Source of the DNA: Nocardiopsis chromatogenes YIM 90109
Lineage (GTDB): Bacteria > Actinomycetota > Actinomycetes > Streptosporangiales > Streptosporangiaceae
Assembly (NCBI RefSeq): GCF_000341185.1
Contig: NZ_ANBH01000130.1
Coordinates: 1,156 to 65,155, forward strand
DNA length: 64,000 nucleotides
Direction: 5' to 3'
The translations under genes were made by a program, and so were the position numbers. Below are positions 25,233-34,417 of this stretch, piece after piece; position 1 is the first letter of the stretch, and each line of letters begins with the position of its first letter. The notes under the pieces were generated by a model, which saw only the letters and a list, made by a program, of their open reading frames with translations, did no database searches and was not told the origin of the DNA.

Positions 25233-25649
25233 TCAATCCGTGACATCTCCGTCGACGTAGGTCCACTGCCCCTCATGGCGGGTGAAACGGCTGTTCTCGT
25301 GCAGGGCGCCGGTCGAGCCGCCGTGCCGATAGGAGGCCCTGAACTCGACCGTGCCGTCGGTGTGGAATGCCGTTCCACCGGTGGTCGACAGGATCTCCAG
25401 CCCCTCCCACTCCATGGCGGGATCGAGGTCGAGCCTGCGGGGACGGGTCGTCGGGTGCCAGCTCTTCTTCAGGTAGGCGGCGTCCCCCAGGACGAACGCG
25501 GTGTACCGGGACCGCATCAGCTGCCCGGCGGTGGAGGCCGAGCGCCGTCCCTGGTGCAGCGGGGCGCAGCAGGCGGCATAGGGCGCCCCCTTCCCGCACG
25601 GGCAGGGCATTTCGGGGTCGGCGGAGCCACTGGGGCGACGTTCAGGCAT
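25233..25649 (-). CDS. YchJ-family protein (SEC-C zinc motif)
   Basis: A 138-residue protein. The N-terminus holds the SEC-C zinc motif CPCGKGAPYAACCAPLHQG (residues about 15-33), then SASTAGQLMRSRYTAFVLGD, YLKKSWHPTTRP and a cystatin/NTF2-like beta domain ending WTYVDGDVTD. This is the full length and layout of YchJ/UPF0225 proteins, whose function is not established. ATG at 25649. It stands between the BCCT transporter and the FG-GAP lipoprotein, same strand, with about 85 bases to the latter. Confidence 0.9.
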   Translation of the reverse strand: MPERRPSGSADPEMPCPCGKGAPYAACCAPLHQGRRSASTAGQLMRSRYTAFVLGDAAYLKKSWHPTTRPRRLDLDPAMEWEGLEILSTTGGTAFHTDGTVEFRASYRHGGSTGALHENSRFTRHEGQWTYVDGDVTD

Positions 25650-25855
25650 GCCCCCATTGTTCCGCGCACCGTAAGGGAGCGCGCCGCACCGGCCGCTCTC
25701 GCGCGGCTGCATGAGGTGTCGACCGCCGTCTGCAAGGCCGCACAGGCAGGCGACGGCCCCGCCGCGTAGTGGCGCGTGACGGGGAGACGCCGTCTGTCCC
25801 GGGGCCTCTCCGGCCCCACGCAGGCGCGGAGCCGGAGAGGCGGCCGGACCCGGGA

Positions 25856-28000
25856 TCAGCGTTCGTCGTCGCCCTCCACGTACACCTCGGCGGTGCCCGG
25901 CCCGTGGTCGGGCAGGGCCGACCCGGCGGCGGCCTCGCGGTGCAGGCGCAGGAACTCCAGGTGGCGCTCGTACTCGTCGAGGATGTTGCCGATGAGCTGC
26001 TGCTTGCTGTAGCCCATCACGTCGTAGCCCTGGCTGCCCTCGGTGAGGCGCACCTCGAACCGCACGTAGGTGTCCTGGTTGGTCAGCGCACGCATGGCGA
26101 AGGCCGGGGTGGGCATCTCGATCGGCCACACCTGGTAGCCGAACTCCTCCTCGGCGCCCATCGGCGCGCGCAGCTCCAGGTGCGGGATGCCGGTCGCCTC
26201 GTCCACCCCTTCGGTGATCGAGGCCTCCGCCCCCTGCTCGCGCAGCTCCTCGGCCACGTCCTGGAAGGCCGGGCGGCACACCTCCTCGACGAAGCGGGCC
26301 GCCGCCCGCCTTCCGGGAAAGCTCGTCACCCGCGCCAGGCGCTGGCGCCAGTTGCGGTCGGCGCCCCGGCGGTCGATCTCGGTCCGGGTGGACAGCGAGG
26401 AGGTCAGCGTGGTGCGGAAGGCCTCCACCCGGAACTGCTCGACCCGCAGCGCCCGGTACAGCCCCCACATGACCAGCAGCATCACGAACGAGAACGGCAG
26501 GCCCATGATGATGGTCGCGCTGGTCAGCGCGTCCACGCCGCCGACGATCAGCATGGCCAGGGTGAGCAGGCCGGTCACCGACGCCCAGAAGATGCGCAGC
26601 CACGCCGGGGCGTCGGTGATCGGCGTGGGCAGGTGGGAGCTGAGGTTGGCGGTGACCAGCGCTCCGGAGTCGGCGGAGGTCACGTACAGCAGCAGCCCGA
26701 CGATGGTGGCCAGCCCGGCGCTGAAGGTGAAGCCCGGATACTGCTCCAGCAGCGTGTAGAAGCCCTGCTCCGGGGTGTTCATGGCGACCTCGCCGAACCG
26801 GGTGTCGCCGCCCATCACGATGCTCAGGGCGCTGTTGCCGAAGATCGACAGGAAGGTCAGGGTGTACAGCAGCGGGATCACCAGCGTTGCGGCGACGAAC
26901 TGCCGGATGGTGCGCCCGCGCGAGATGCGGGCCAGGAACATGCCCACGAACGGCGCCCAGGCGATCCACCAGGCCCAGAAGAACAGGGTCCAGGCGTTGA
27001 GCCAGTCCACCGGCGGGTCGTAGGCGAAGGTGTTGAGGGTGATCCCGGGCAGCCGGCTGACGTAGTCGCCGATGTTCAGGATCAGGGTGTTGAGCAGCCA
27101 GACCGGCCTTCCGGCGAACATCACGTACAGCATCAGCACGATGGCGAGCAGGACGTTGAGCTCGGACAGGCGCCGGATGCCCTTGTCCACGCCGGCCACG
27201 GCCGAGACGGTGGCCACGAGCACCGCCACGGCGATCAGCGCGGTCTGGCCCGCCACGCCCTCGGGCACCCCGAACAGGGCGCTGAGGCCGAAGTTGAGCT
27301 GCACCACGCCGATGCCCAGCGACACCGAGATGCCGAACACCGTGCCGATGATGGCGGCCAGGTCCACGGCGTCGCCGACGCGGCCGTGGATGCGCTTGCC
27401 GATCAGGGGGTACAGGGCCGAGCGGATGGCCAGCGGGAGGCGGTAGCGGAAGGCGAAGTAGCCCAGCGCCATGCCCATGAGGGCGTACATCGCCCAGCCG
27501 GTCACGCCGTAGTGGAACAGCGACCACACGAGGGCCTGCCGGGCGGCCTCGACCGTCTCGGGGTCGCCCTCGGGCGGCGCGAGGTAGTGGGTGACGGGCC
27601 CGGAGACCGAGAAGAAGAGCAGGTCGATGCCGATCCCGGCGGCGAACAGCATGGCGGCCCAGGCGAACACCCCGTAGTCGGGCGTGGAGTGCTGCGGGCC
27701 GAGCTTGACCTTGCCGTACCGGGAGACCGCCACGAACACCACGAACAGCAGGTAGACGGTGGCGACGAGGAAGTAGTACCAGCCGAATCCCGAGGAGATC
27801 CAGCCGACCACCGCGCCGATGACGGACTCGGCGTTCCCGGGCGCGATGATCGCCCACACCGAGATCACCAGGATCAGCACGGACGAGCCGACGAACACCG
27901 CCTTCTTCAGACGGGGCGGACCGTGCCCGTTCTCATCCTCATCCGCGGGGGACTGTGCCCCCGGTCGCGCCTCTCCTCCGATGGATGACAGCGCTCTCAC
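25856..28000 (-). CDS. BCCT-family (betaine/carnitine/choline) transporter, long BetT type
   Basis: A 714-residue secondary transporter for quaternary-ammonium osmolytes or choline. About twelve membrane segments start at LKKAVFVGSSVLILVISVWA. BCCT landmarks: AAGIGIDLLFFSVSGPVTHY (TM3 region with the Gly-rich stretch), WSLFHYGVTGWAMYALMGMA, and TLFFWAWWIAWAPFVGMFLA, the aromatic substrate box. A cytosolic C-terminal extension of about 190 residues (from VEAFRTTLTSSLSTRTE) is typical of BetT-like choline transporters with regulatory tails. GTG at 28000 is the best in-frame start; CAGGAG lies very close to it, so a start a few codons upstream is possible. Likely osmotically regulated (family knowledge). 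Confidence 0.92.
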   Translation of the reverse strand: MRALSSIGGEARPGAQSPADEDENGHGPPRLKKAVFVGSSVLILVISVWAIIAPGNAESVIGAVVGWISSGFGWYYFLVATVYLLFVVFVAVSRYGKVKLGPQHSTPDYGVFAWAAMLFAAGIGIDLLFFSVSGPVTHYLAPPEGDPETVEAARQALVWSLFHYGVTGWAMYALMGMALGYFAFRYRLPLAIRSALYPLIGKRIHGRVGDAVDLAAIIGTVFGISVSLGIGVVQLNFGLSALFGVPEGVAGQTALIAVAVLVATVSAVAGVDKGIRRLSELNVLLAIVLMLYVMFAGRPVWLLNTLILNIGDYVSRLPGITLNTFAYDPPVDWLNAWTLFFWAWWIAWAPFVGMFLARISRGRTIRQFVAATLVIPLLYTLTFLSIFGNSALSIVMGGDTRFGEVAMNTPEQGFYTLLEQYPGFTFSAGLATIVGLLLYVTSADSGALVTANLSSHLPTPITDAPAWLRIFWASVTGLLTLAMLIVGGVDALTSATIIMGLPFSFVMLLVMWGLYRALRVEQFRVEAFRTTLTSSLSTRTEIDRRGADRNWRQRLARVTSFPGRRAAARFVEEVCRPAFQDVAEELREQGAEASITEGVDEATGIPHLELRAPMGAEEEFGYQVWPIEMPTPAFAMRALTNQDTYVRFEVRLTEGSQGYDVMGYSKQQLIGNILDEYERHLEFLRLHREAAAGSALPDHGPGTAEVYVEGDDER

Positions 28001-28261
28001 CTCTCCTGCCCACGGTGCCGACACCGGACGACTGCGGAGGACCCCGCACGGTGGGCCCTGCACCTGCGCCCCCGATTCTGGAGAACACCCGCACAGAGCC
28101 GATCCGGGCACCATCCTTCCCCGACCCGGCCCCGCCTCCCCGGTAAACCCCCCACATCGGCGTGCCGCGGGACGCGGGCAGTGGGCTGATGCAGCATGAC
28201 GCGGCGACACGTCTTCGACGATTGAGCCGTTCTCATGCTGAGGATGTGCGGGCGGTTCCGT

Positions 28262-30664
28262 TCAAGCCGTGCCCAAAAGGAGTTCCGCAGCGACGGTGTC
28301 CGGCTCGGCCCAGCACCTCCACGCGGGGACCCGCACCGTGCGCACGCCCGCCACCTCCGCGAAGAGGACCGCCCGGCCAAGGGTGCGCTCAAGCGCCCTC
28401 TCCGAGCCGGGCTGTGCCGGAGCACCGATCCCTGAACCGTCCACGATCACGGCGGCCTCGCCCTGGGAACCCGGGACGAGGAGGTCACACGCGTACCCGT
28501 TGACGACGGGCCCTGCCTCCGGGGCGGCGCCGCGGGCCGTCAGCGCCTCGAAGAGCCGGTTGCGCGCCTCGTCGGGGGCCTCTTCCACCGCAGGTGAGAG
28601 CGCGTGGGCCGCCAGGTCGGCGAGCAGGCCTCCCTGCTCGGACCAGTACCCCCGGTCCCCGACCACGTAGAGGCGCGAGCGCGCTCGGGTGACCGCCACG
28701 TTCCACAGGTTCTGCTGCCTGGCGGCCCACTGGCCCGCCCCACGCTCGACGCCGGTCGCGGCCGTCGGGGACACCACCATGACGTCCCGTTCTCCGCCTT
28801 GGAAGGTGTGCACGGTGCCGACCCGGATGCGTTCCCCCGCCTTGCCGCCGAGGTGCCGGTCGAGGTCCCTCCTCTGCGCCGCGAAGGGGGTGACCACACC
28901 GATGTCGGCATCGGCCGGAAGATCCGTCCACAGTTCACGCAGCAGGCGGACGACCTCCTGCGCCTCGTCGGGATTGCGGCAGGAGCCGCCCTTGGGCCTT
29001 TCCGAGAGCCCCTTGACGTCGATCCAGGTGACGGCCCGGTCGGCGGGTGCGGCGAGCCCTGTGGTGCGGGTGCGCACCGCGAGCCTGTTGCCGTAGAAGC
29101 GCCTGTTCACCGGAGTGACGATGTCGGGGTGGCAACGGTAGTGCTCGTCAAGCCAGAGCACGTCGCGACCGGCGCGCGCCAGGGCGGAGGCGGCCGCGTG
29201 GTAGGCGGACGAGCGAGTGTAGACGAGCGACCGTTCATCGAGCCAGTCCTCGTCCAATCCGGATGCCGCCTGGATACGCCGGTCCTCGGACGCGTCCAAC
29301 GAGTTCACCGGCTGGAGCTGGTGCGGGTCGCCGATGATGAGCGCCCGCTTGGCCCGGAAGAGCAGCGGGAGCAGGTCGGCGATGGTGCACTGGCTCGCCT
29401 CATCGATGACGACCAGGTCGAAGAGGCCCTCCCGTGGCGGGAACACGCGGGCGGAGCGGGACGTGGTCGCCCAGGCCCGGGCCACGCGCACGAGGCGGTC
29501 CATACCGACCCATGTGGATCTGCGGGCCGCCAGATTGTCCAGCCGTTCGTCGAGGACGGAGACGCCCTCGTCCCGAGCCCGGGCCACCTGCGCCACGACG
29601 AACCTCCCGGCGTCGCCGCGCCGCTCCTCCCTCAGGGCGCGGATCCGATCGTGGGCCTCCGCAGGGGACGGAAGGCGCTGGAGGCGGTCCTGTGTACGGC
29701 GCCAGTCGGACTCGGTTTCCAGCAGGGCGGCGAGCGCCTCCCATTCGTCCGCGTCACGCCCGTAGCGCAGAGAGCGCCGTACGAGCCACCGGTAGAACCA
29801 CCCGGTCCACCTGCGTTCTGTGGCCGCGTGCACCCGGTGAGCCCACCGACGGACGCTCTCCAGGTCCGGGAAGGCCTCGTCCAGCGCGACCTCCTCGGCC
29901 ACCCGGGCCCTGTCGCCCTCACGTGTCGGGGCCAGGGCGGCCAGCCGGTGTTCCAGCGCACCGATCTCCTCGAGCGCCGCATGTCCGGCGCCGAGTCCGC
30001 GCTGGTGGAGGTCGAGCCGTTCGGCCGCGGTGCGCGCGCCGGTGGAGTCCAGACGCGCCGCCCGCAGCCTCCCGAGGATGTCGGCTTCTTTGCTCTGCTT
30101 GTCCGCATTGCCCGTACGGACGATCAGATCGGCCCCAGGGAGCAGACGGTTGGCGCGGTCGACGACCTCATCCACCGCCGTGTTGTTGGTCGAGGCCACC
30201 AGGACGGACTCGCCGTCGGCGACGGCGGTGGTGACGACCCCCGTGATGAGTTCGCTCTTCCCCGTGCCCGGAGCACCCGTGGCGACGGTCAAGGTCTCGC
30301 GCATCGACGATTCCAGGATGCGCTCCTGCGCGGAGTTGCTGAGGCCGGTGATGACGGGGCGCCGACCACCGGCGCGCCGAGCATTCCCGCACACCGCCGG
30401 ATCGGCGAGCGCCGCCAGAGCCGTGGACGCGATGCGCTCGGTCTTCAGGCCCTTGCCTGAACGGTGATCCAGATCGGCCGACAACCGTCCGACCGCAGAG
30501 GCCGCGGGGTCGGCGGCATAGAGCATCGCCGCGTTGCGGGCCCCGCTGGTCAGCGGCCGACCGGCCTCCAAGCGGTCCTCGAGCCTCCCGGGGACCAGGT
30601 CCTGGACCTGGGTCAGCCCCAGGCGCCCGCACAGTGCGCGCGCCTTGTCCGCGAGTCCGGCCAC
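28262..30664 (-). CDS. SF1 (Upf1/DNA2-like) helicase, partner or continuation of the caspase
   Basis: An 800-residue superfamily 1 helicase. Motifs in order: GAPGTGKSE (Walker A), SNTAVDEVV-type motif Ia as ASTNNTAVDEVV, a long coiled insertion (about 225-400), VVIDEASQC (motif II), GDPHQLQPV (III), LDEHYRCHPD, GTVHTFQGGERDV (V) and NVAVTRARSRLYVVGD (VI). The protein begins abruptly at GLADKARALCGRLG. The domain that normally precedes it is encoded at the end of the caspase gene in another frame. GTG at 30664 lies 52 bases inside the caspase gene. One additional G in the run near 30680 would fuse the two into one protein of about 1,250 residues. Confidence 0.85.
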   Translation of the reverse strand: MAGLADKARALCGRLGLTQVQDLVPGRLEDRLEAGRPLTSGARNAAMLYAADPAASAVGRLSADLDHRSGKGLKTERIASTALAALADPAVCGNARRAGGRRPVITGLSNSAQERILESSMRETLTVATGAPGTGKSELITGVVTTAVADGESVLVASTNNTAVDEVVDRANRLLPGADLIVRTGNADKQSKEADILGRLRAARLDSTGARTAAERLDLHQRGLGAGHAALEEIGALEHRLAALAPTREGDRARVAEEVALDEAFPDLESVRRWAHRVHAATERRWTGWFYRWLVRRSLRYGRDADEWEALAALLETESDWRRTQDRLQRLPSPAEAHDRIRALREERRGDAGRFVVAQVARARDEGVSVLDERLDNLAARRSTWVGMDRLVRVARAWATTSRSARVFPPREGLFDLVVIDEASQCTIADLLPLLFRAKRALIIGDPHQLQPVNSLDASEDRRIQAASGLDEDWLDERSLVYTRSSAYHAAASALARAGRDVLWLDEHYRCHPDIVTPVNRRFYGNRLAVRTRTTGLAAPADRAVTWIDVKGLSERPKGGSCRNPDEAQEVVRLLRELWTDLPADADIGVVTPFAAQRRDLDRHLGGKAGERIRVGTVHTFQGGERDVMVVSPTAATGVERGAGQWAARQQNLWNVAVTRARSRLYVVGDRGYWSEQGGLLADLAAHALSPAVEEAPDEARNRLFEALTARGAAPEAGPVVNGYACDLLVPGSQGEAAVIVDGSGIGAPAQPGSERALERTLGRAVLFAEVAGVRTVRVPAWRCWAEPDTVAAELLLGTA

Positions 30665-32019
30665 GCCCAGTCCGCCTCGAACCAGGCCACCAGATCCTCG
30701 ATCTCTTCTTCACCGAGGTCGGCGGCGCTGAGCAGGACCTCCCGGTTGAGCTCGGGCTCACCGACCGGGACGAGCGTGTCGGCGCCGCCCGGCCCGCTGC
30801 CCTCCCGTACCTCGACGTCCAGCACGAGCAGGGGGGCGACTTTGAAACCGGTCCTCCCCTTGCCTCTGCTGCGGGCCGGGTCGAAGAGCACGGCCGGGTA
30901 CCCGTAGCGCAGGGAGCGCCCCTCCCTGCGGGCGCCGTCGGCGATCCGCGCGGGGTCACCGGTCAGTCCGACTTGCTCGCCCTCTCCGCTCAGGAGGAGT
31001 TCCCGCCCCGTCCCCACGACCGCGTACAGGCCCGACCCGAGGTCGGGGAGCTGCTGGAGGACGCTCTGCCTGTCGAGGCAGGCGCGATAGTAGTCGAAGA
31101 GGGCCGTCCATTGGCGGGTGTCCCAGGGGCGCTCGGCGCCACCGCGCCCGGGCTCGTGCACCGCCCCGCCGCCCGCGTGGCCGGTGGCGGCTCCGGTGCC
31201 GTCCCGGCCCTGGACGGGTTCCGCCGCCCCCGTCCCCGGCGGCGCCTGGTCGCCCAGCGCCACCCCGGTCGCCGCCCCCGCGTGCCGGGCCAGCTTCAGG
31301 CCGCCGCGCACCCCGAGGCTGAAGCCGGTCACCCGCTGGCGCCCCTGGCCCTCCACCTGCCGGTAGACGTACTGGTAGAGGTCGAGGGCGTCGATCCAGC
31401 CGTCGCCGTCGGAGTCGTCGGCGGCGCCGGAGAGGCCGCGGACCACGGCCGCGGTGAACGGGGAGGGGTCCGTTCCCCCGGTGTTCGCCCCTTCGTAGGC
31501 GAGCTCGATGGCTCCCGAAGAGGCGATGACGTAGGTCCCGGACGCGTCCCCCGCACCCATCTGCCGTTCGTAGTCGGGGTGCTCGTCGGCCCCGGCCCCG
31601 CTCCGGGTGGCGAACCCGTCGGCGAAGGCACCGCTGTAGCAGCAGTCGAGCAGGACGAACTTGCTCGCCGCACGGGACTCCTTCAGCATGCGCTGCAGCG
31701 ACTCGGCGGGCAGTCCGGTGGACTCCAAACGCTCGGAACGAGTGTCACCGAAGGCGAAATGGAGCCGTCCCCGGGAGTTGCGCAGTCCGTGCCCGGAGAA
31801 GGAGAGCACCACCAGGTCCCCGGGCCCCGCCTCCGCCAGGACGTCCTCGACGGCTTCGACCGCCTCGGCCCTGTGCGGGTCATAGAGGGGACGCACGCGG
31901 TCGAAGTGCCCTTGGGACTTGAGCACCCTCTCCAAATGCTCGACGTCGGCCCGCGGCGATTTGAGGTCGGAGAGCTCGTGGTAAGAGGTCGCGCCGATCA
32001 GCAGGGCCGTGCGCTTCAC
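30613..32019 (-). CDS. Caspase-like protease (EACC1-associated type)
   Basis: A 468-residue protein. Residues 1-235 are a C14 caspase/metacaspase domain: LLIGATSYHELSDLKSPRAD, catalytic His77 in LSFSGHGLRNS, and the nucleophile Cys127 in LLDCCYSGAFADG. An EF-hand-like loop, DSDGDGWIDALDLY, sits near residue 205, as in many actinobacterial members. After a Gly/Ala linker (about 255-295) comes FDYYRACLDRQSVLQQLPDL through LVAWFEADWA, which looks like the N-terminal module of an SF1 helicase. GTG start at 32019 overlaps the EACC1 stop by four bases (GTGA). Inferred role: toxic or processing protease released by a conflict system. Confidence 0.88.
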   Translation of the reverse strand: MKRTALLIGATSYHELSDLKSPRADVEHLERVLKSQGHFDRVRPLYDPHRAEAVEAVEDVLAEAGPGDLVVLSFSGHGLRNSRGRLHFAFGDTRSERLESTGLPAESLQRMLKESRAASKFVLLDCCYSGAFADGFATRSGAGADEHPDYERQMGAGDASGTYVIASSGAIELAYEGANTGGTDPSPFTAAVVRGLSGAADDSDGDGWIDALDLYQYVYRQVEGQGRQRVTGFSLGVRGGLKLARHAGAATGVALGDQAPPGTGAAEPVQGRDGTGAATGHAGGGAVHEPGRGGAERPWDTRQWTALFDYYRACLDRQSVLQQLPDLGSGLYAVVGTGRELLLSGEGEQVGLTGDPARIADGARREGRSLRYGYPAVLFDPARSRGKGRTGFKVAPLLVLDVEVREGSGPGGADTLVPVGEPELNREVLLSAADLGEEEIEDLVAWFEADWAWPDSRTRRAHCAGAWG

Positions 32020-32528
32020 CGCTCCTCCCCGGCGCCCTCCGGGCCGTCGACCCCCGAGGCGCCTCCAGCTCCCGCACCGTCCTCATCCGGATCCACCGGA
32101 TCCACCGGATCCACGGAACGGCTGCGCTCCAGGGGCCGCGCCGTCTGGGAGCCGGTGTTCAAACGGGCCAATGAGGACACCATCCGCTCGATCTCCTCCG
32201 GCCGCGTGTGCCCCTGCACGGTCAGCCTGGTCGCACCGTTCTCCACGGTCACCGACTTCTGAGCACGGGTACGGAGCCATTCCTGGACGATCGCGGCGAT
32301 GTGCGGAGCGGCCTGCCGAACCGCGACCCCGGCCATGACGATCGCGCCGCCGACCACCGCCAGGTCCCCGGCGCGAGCCCCTTCGGGGACCGCATCGGGC
32401 CCTGTGTCGAGGCCGACCCGCTCGGCGACGACCCCCTCCAAGAGTTCGAGCAGGTCGCGCGTGTGCTCATCGGCCTCTTCGGGGGTGGTGTCCTCTCGGA
32501 ACCCGATCCTGATCCGCAGGTCGGTCAC
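32016..32528 (-). CDS. Effector-associated constant component EACC1
   Basis: A 170-residue protein matching EACC1, a small component that comparative genomics finds beside varied effectors (caspases, trypsins and others) in actinobacterial conflict systems. Visible layout: MTDLRIRIGFREDTTPEEAD, a Gly/Ala/Val hydrophobic helix (LAVVGGAIVMAGVAVRQAAP), IVQEWLRTR, then a beta hairpin KSVTVENGATRLTVQGHT, and a polar tail with DPVDPVDPDEDG. GTG at 32528 with GGGAG at good spacing. It is the first gene of the EACC1-caspase-helicase unit, overlapping the caspase start. Biochemical function is not known. Confidence 0.82.
   Translation of the reverse strand: MTDLRIRIGFREDTTPEEADEHTRDLLELLEGVVAERVGLDTGPDAVPEGARAGDLAVVGGAIVMAGVAVRQAAPHIAAIVQEWLRTRAQKSVTVENGATRLTVQGHTRPEEIERMVSSLARLNTGSQTARPLERSRSVDPVDPVDPDEDGAGAGGASGVDGPEGAGEER
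32087..32113. repeat. Three tandem 9-mers in the EACC1 tail
   Basis: CCGGATCCA three times in a row, encoding the acidic DPVDPVDP repeat of EACC1. In-frame, so copy number could vary without breaking the gene. Confidence 0.8.
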
Positions 32529-32719
32529 GCGCGCTCCCTACCATCGGTGCATTTCGAGCCCGTCCGGTAATCGAACGAACACGTTGCGAACCTGTCACAT
32601 ATAGCACCGGAACGGTCACCGCGTTCCTGAAATCGCCCCGGATGACCGCTCCCGGCCAGGACCGGCGCCGAGCAAGCCGACCGCCGATGCGGGGCCGTCA
32701 CCGCACTCGGCACGTCCGC

Positions 32720-34312
32720 TCAGACGAGGACACCGGGCACGCGGCCCGCGAGAGCCAGGACGGCCGCCATCGCGAGAACGAGGAACAAGGCACCCGCACA
32801 TCCGCCCCCGCCCGTGCGGGCATGGTGCCGGGAGCCCGGGGACGCCGCGCCGCGGGTGGACACATGGACGACCATCTCGTCCTCGTCGTCATCCTCGAAG
32901 GGCGCGACGAACCGCCGGTAGTACTCGTCGTCGGAGAGTTCGCGCGGGCGCCATGTCCGGTGCCAGCCCGTCCGGCGCTCGAGTTCGGCCCGGCGGTCGT
33001 CACGCTCACGGACTTCGGCCGCCCGGGCCGCGTCCCCCGCGTTCTCGAAGAGCGACTTCTGTGCCTCGGCGGCCGCCGCGTCCAGGATCCGCTCGGCCTC
33101 CTGCGGCGCCTCCACGCGGATCCCGGCCTCGCGGGCTTTGGCCGCCTTGGGGTGCTCCTCAGAGGGGTCGGCCACGACCAGCCGCACGGTCTTGGTGACG
33201 TTGACCCCGACCGTCGCCCCGCGCTCGGCGGCGGAGTCGACCACTGCCCGTACCGCCGCAGACTCCCCCGCCGGCACGATCCTCCACCCCTTGAGGGGGC
33301 CGTTGCGGCGGGCCTTCTCCTTCTCGGCCACCTCCAGCAGGTCCCCGACCAGGTGCCGCGCGCCCAGCTGGTCGGCGGCCTTGTTCAGTTCGCGCAGTTC
33401 GGCGGAGGTCACCACACCGTCGGCCTCCGCGCGCGCACGCGCCTCGGCCAGGACCTGCTCGTGGACCCCGCGCACGGTGGAGCGGGTGAATCCCGCCTGT
33501 GTCGCCAACCGCGCCAGCCGGTGCGCCTCCTCCCCCACGACGCGCCCGTCGGCGAGGGCGTCCACCAGGACCGCACGGTACTCCGCGGCCGCACGCGGCT
33601 CGGGGGAGAGCGAAGGCCGCATGTCCGGGAGTCCGGCCGCCAGGTTGGCCAGCCACCCTTCCTCTCCCCTGCGCAGGCTCCCGGGCCGGGGCGCGATCCG
33701 CCCCGTGCGGGGCAGCGCGGGCTGGGGCACGGGGTGCGGGCCGACCCACGCCAACGGCTGGGGCGGTTCGGTGGCCAGGATCTGGAGCATGTGGCCGAGG
33801 TTGCGCGCCTTCTCCAGGGAGCTCTGCTCCCAGGCGGGCCAGGAGCCGGTGACCTCTTGGAAGACCGTGTCCTGGCGATACCTGGAGAGATCGATGTGCC
33901 TGCGGAACTCGAACAGGGTGCACAGCGCGGGGAAAGGGCCCACCGAGATCCCCGCCAGCCGGAACTCCGCCCGTAGGAAGCCTTCTAGGTACGGCAGGTG
34001 GTGGGTGGCGACGACCGCGTTGGACAGGCGGGGCACGAGTTCGCCGGCGATCTCCGGGAACGTCGGCGCCGAGGCGGCCAGCGCGTCGTCGATCCCGTGG
34101 TACTCGCTGTTGCCGATGTGCCGCTGGGGGTTGACGACGGTCGCGAACTCGTCCTCGACCCGTCCGTCGCCCCACATGCGCACGACGGCCACCTCGCAGA
34201 CCCGGTCGCCGCGGAGGGGATCGTAGCCGGTGGTGTCGAGCTTGACCACCGCGAACAGGACGCGCCGGGGATCCTCCCCGGGCCCTCGTACCAGTCGGCC
34301 CTGGCCGAACAT
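32720..34312 (-). CDS. Degenerate DEDDh exonuclease-fold protein with TerB-like, BRCT and membrane anchor
   Basis: A 530-residue protein. Residues 15-180 follow the DnaQ/PolC exonuclease fold, but the catalytic motif DxE reads K-L-D (VVKLDTTGYDP, K24-D26). The usual H-N-A-x-F-D reads THHLPYLEGFL and the final H-x-D region is EKARN, so metal-binding residues are missing. Residues about 235-315 are helical and TerB-like. Residues about 345-420 look like BRCT (LKGWRIVPAG, VGVNVTKTVRLVVADPSEEH, AKAREAGIRV). The C-terminus ends in one hydrophobic helix (GALFLVLAMAAVLALAG). Probably a membrane-tethered DNA- or protein-binding pseudo-enzyme. ATG at 34312 follows GGAGGAG. Confidence 0.72.
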   Translation of the reverse strand: MFGQGRLVRGPGEDPRRVLFAVVKLDTTGYDPLRGDRVCEVAVVRMWGDGRVEDEFATVVNPQRHIGNSEYHGIDDALAASAPTFPEIAGELVPRLSNAVVATHHLPYLEGFLRAEFRLAGISVGPFPALCTLFEFRRHIDLSRYRQDTVFQEVTGSWPAWEQSSLEKARNLGHMLQILATEPPQPLAWVGPHPVPQPALPRTGRIAPRPGSLRRGEEGWLANLAAGLPDMRPSLSPEPRAAAEYRAVLVDALADGRVVGEEAHRLARLATQAGFTRSTVRGVHEQVLAEARARAEADGVVTSAELRELNKAADQLGARHLVGDLLEVAEKEKARRNGPLKGWRIVPAGESAAVRAVVDSAAERGATVGVNVTKTVRLVVADPSEEHPKAAKAREAGIRVEAPQEAERILDAAAAEAQKSLFENAGDAARAAEVRERDDRRAELERRTGWHRTWRPRELSDDEYYRRFVAPFEDDDEDEMVVHVSTRGAASPGSRHHARTGGGGCAGALFLVLAMAAVLALAGRVPGVLV

Positions 34313-34394
34313 GCGCTCCTCCGATCAGACCGCCGCGGCGACCGGGCGGCCATTCCGTTCCTACCGATTCGACCCCAGTGTTCCGTACGGCAGA

Positions 34395-34417
34395 GAATTC
34401 CGGGAATTCGGGAATTC
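34395..34417. repeat. Three closely spaced GAATTC sites
   Basis: GAATTC at 34395, 34404 and 34412, giving a short GGGAATTC direct repeat. They lie between the large helicase-nuclease and the exonuclease-like gene, the third overlapping the helicase stop codon. Confidence 0.7.
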
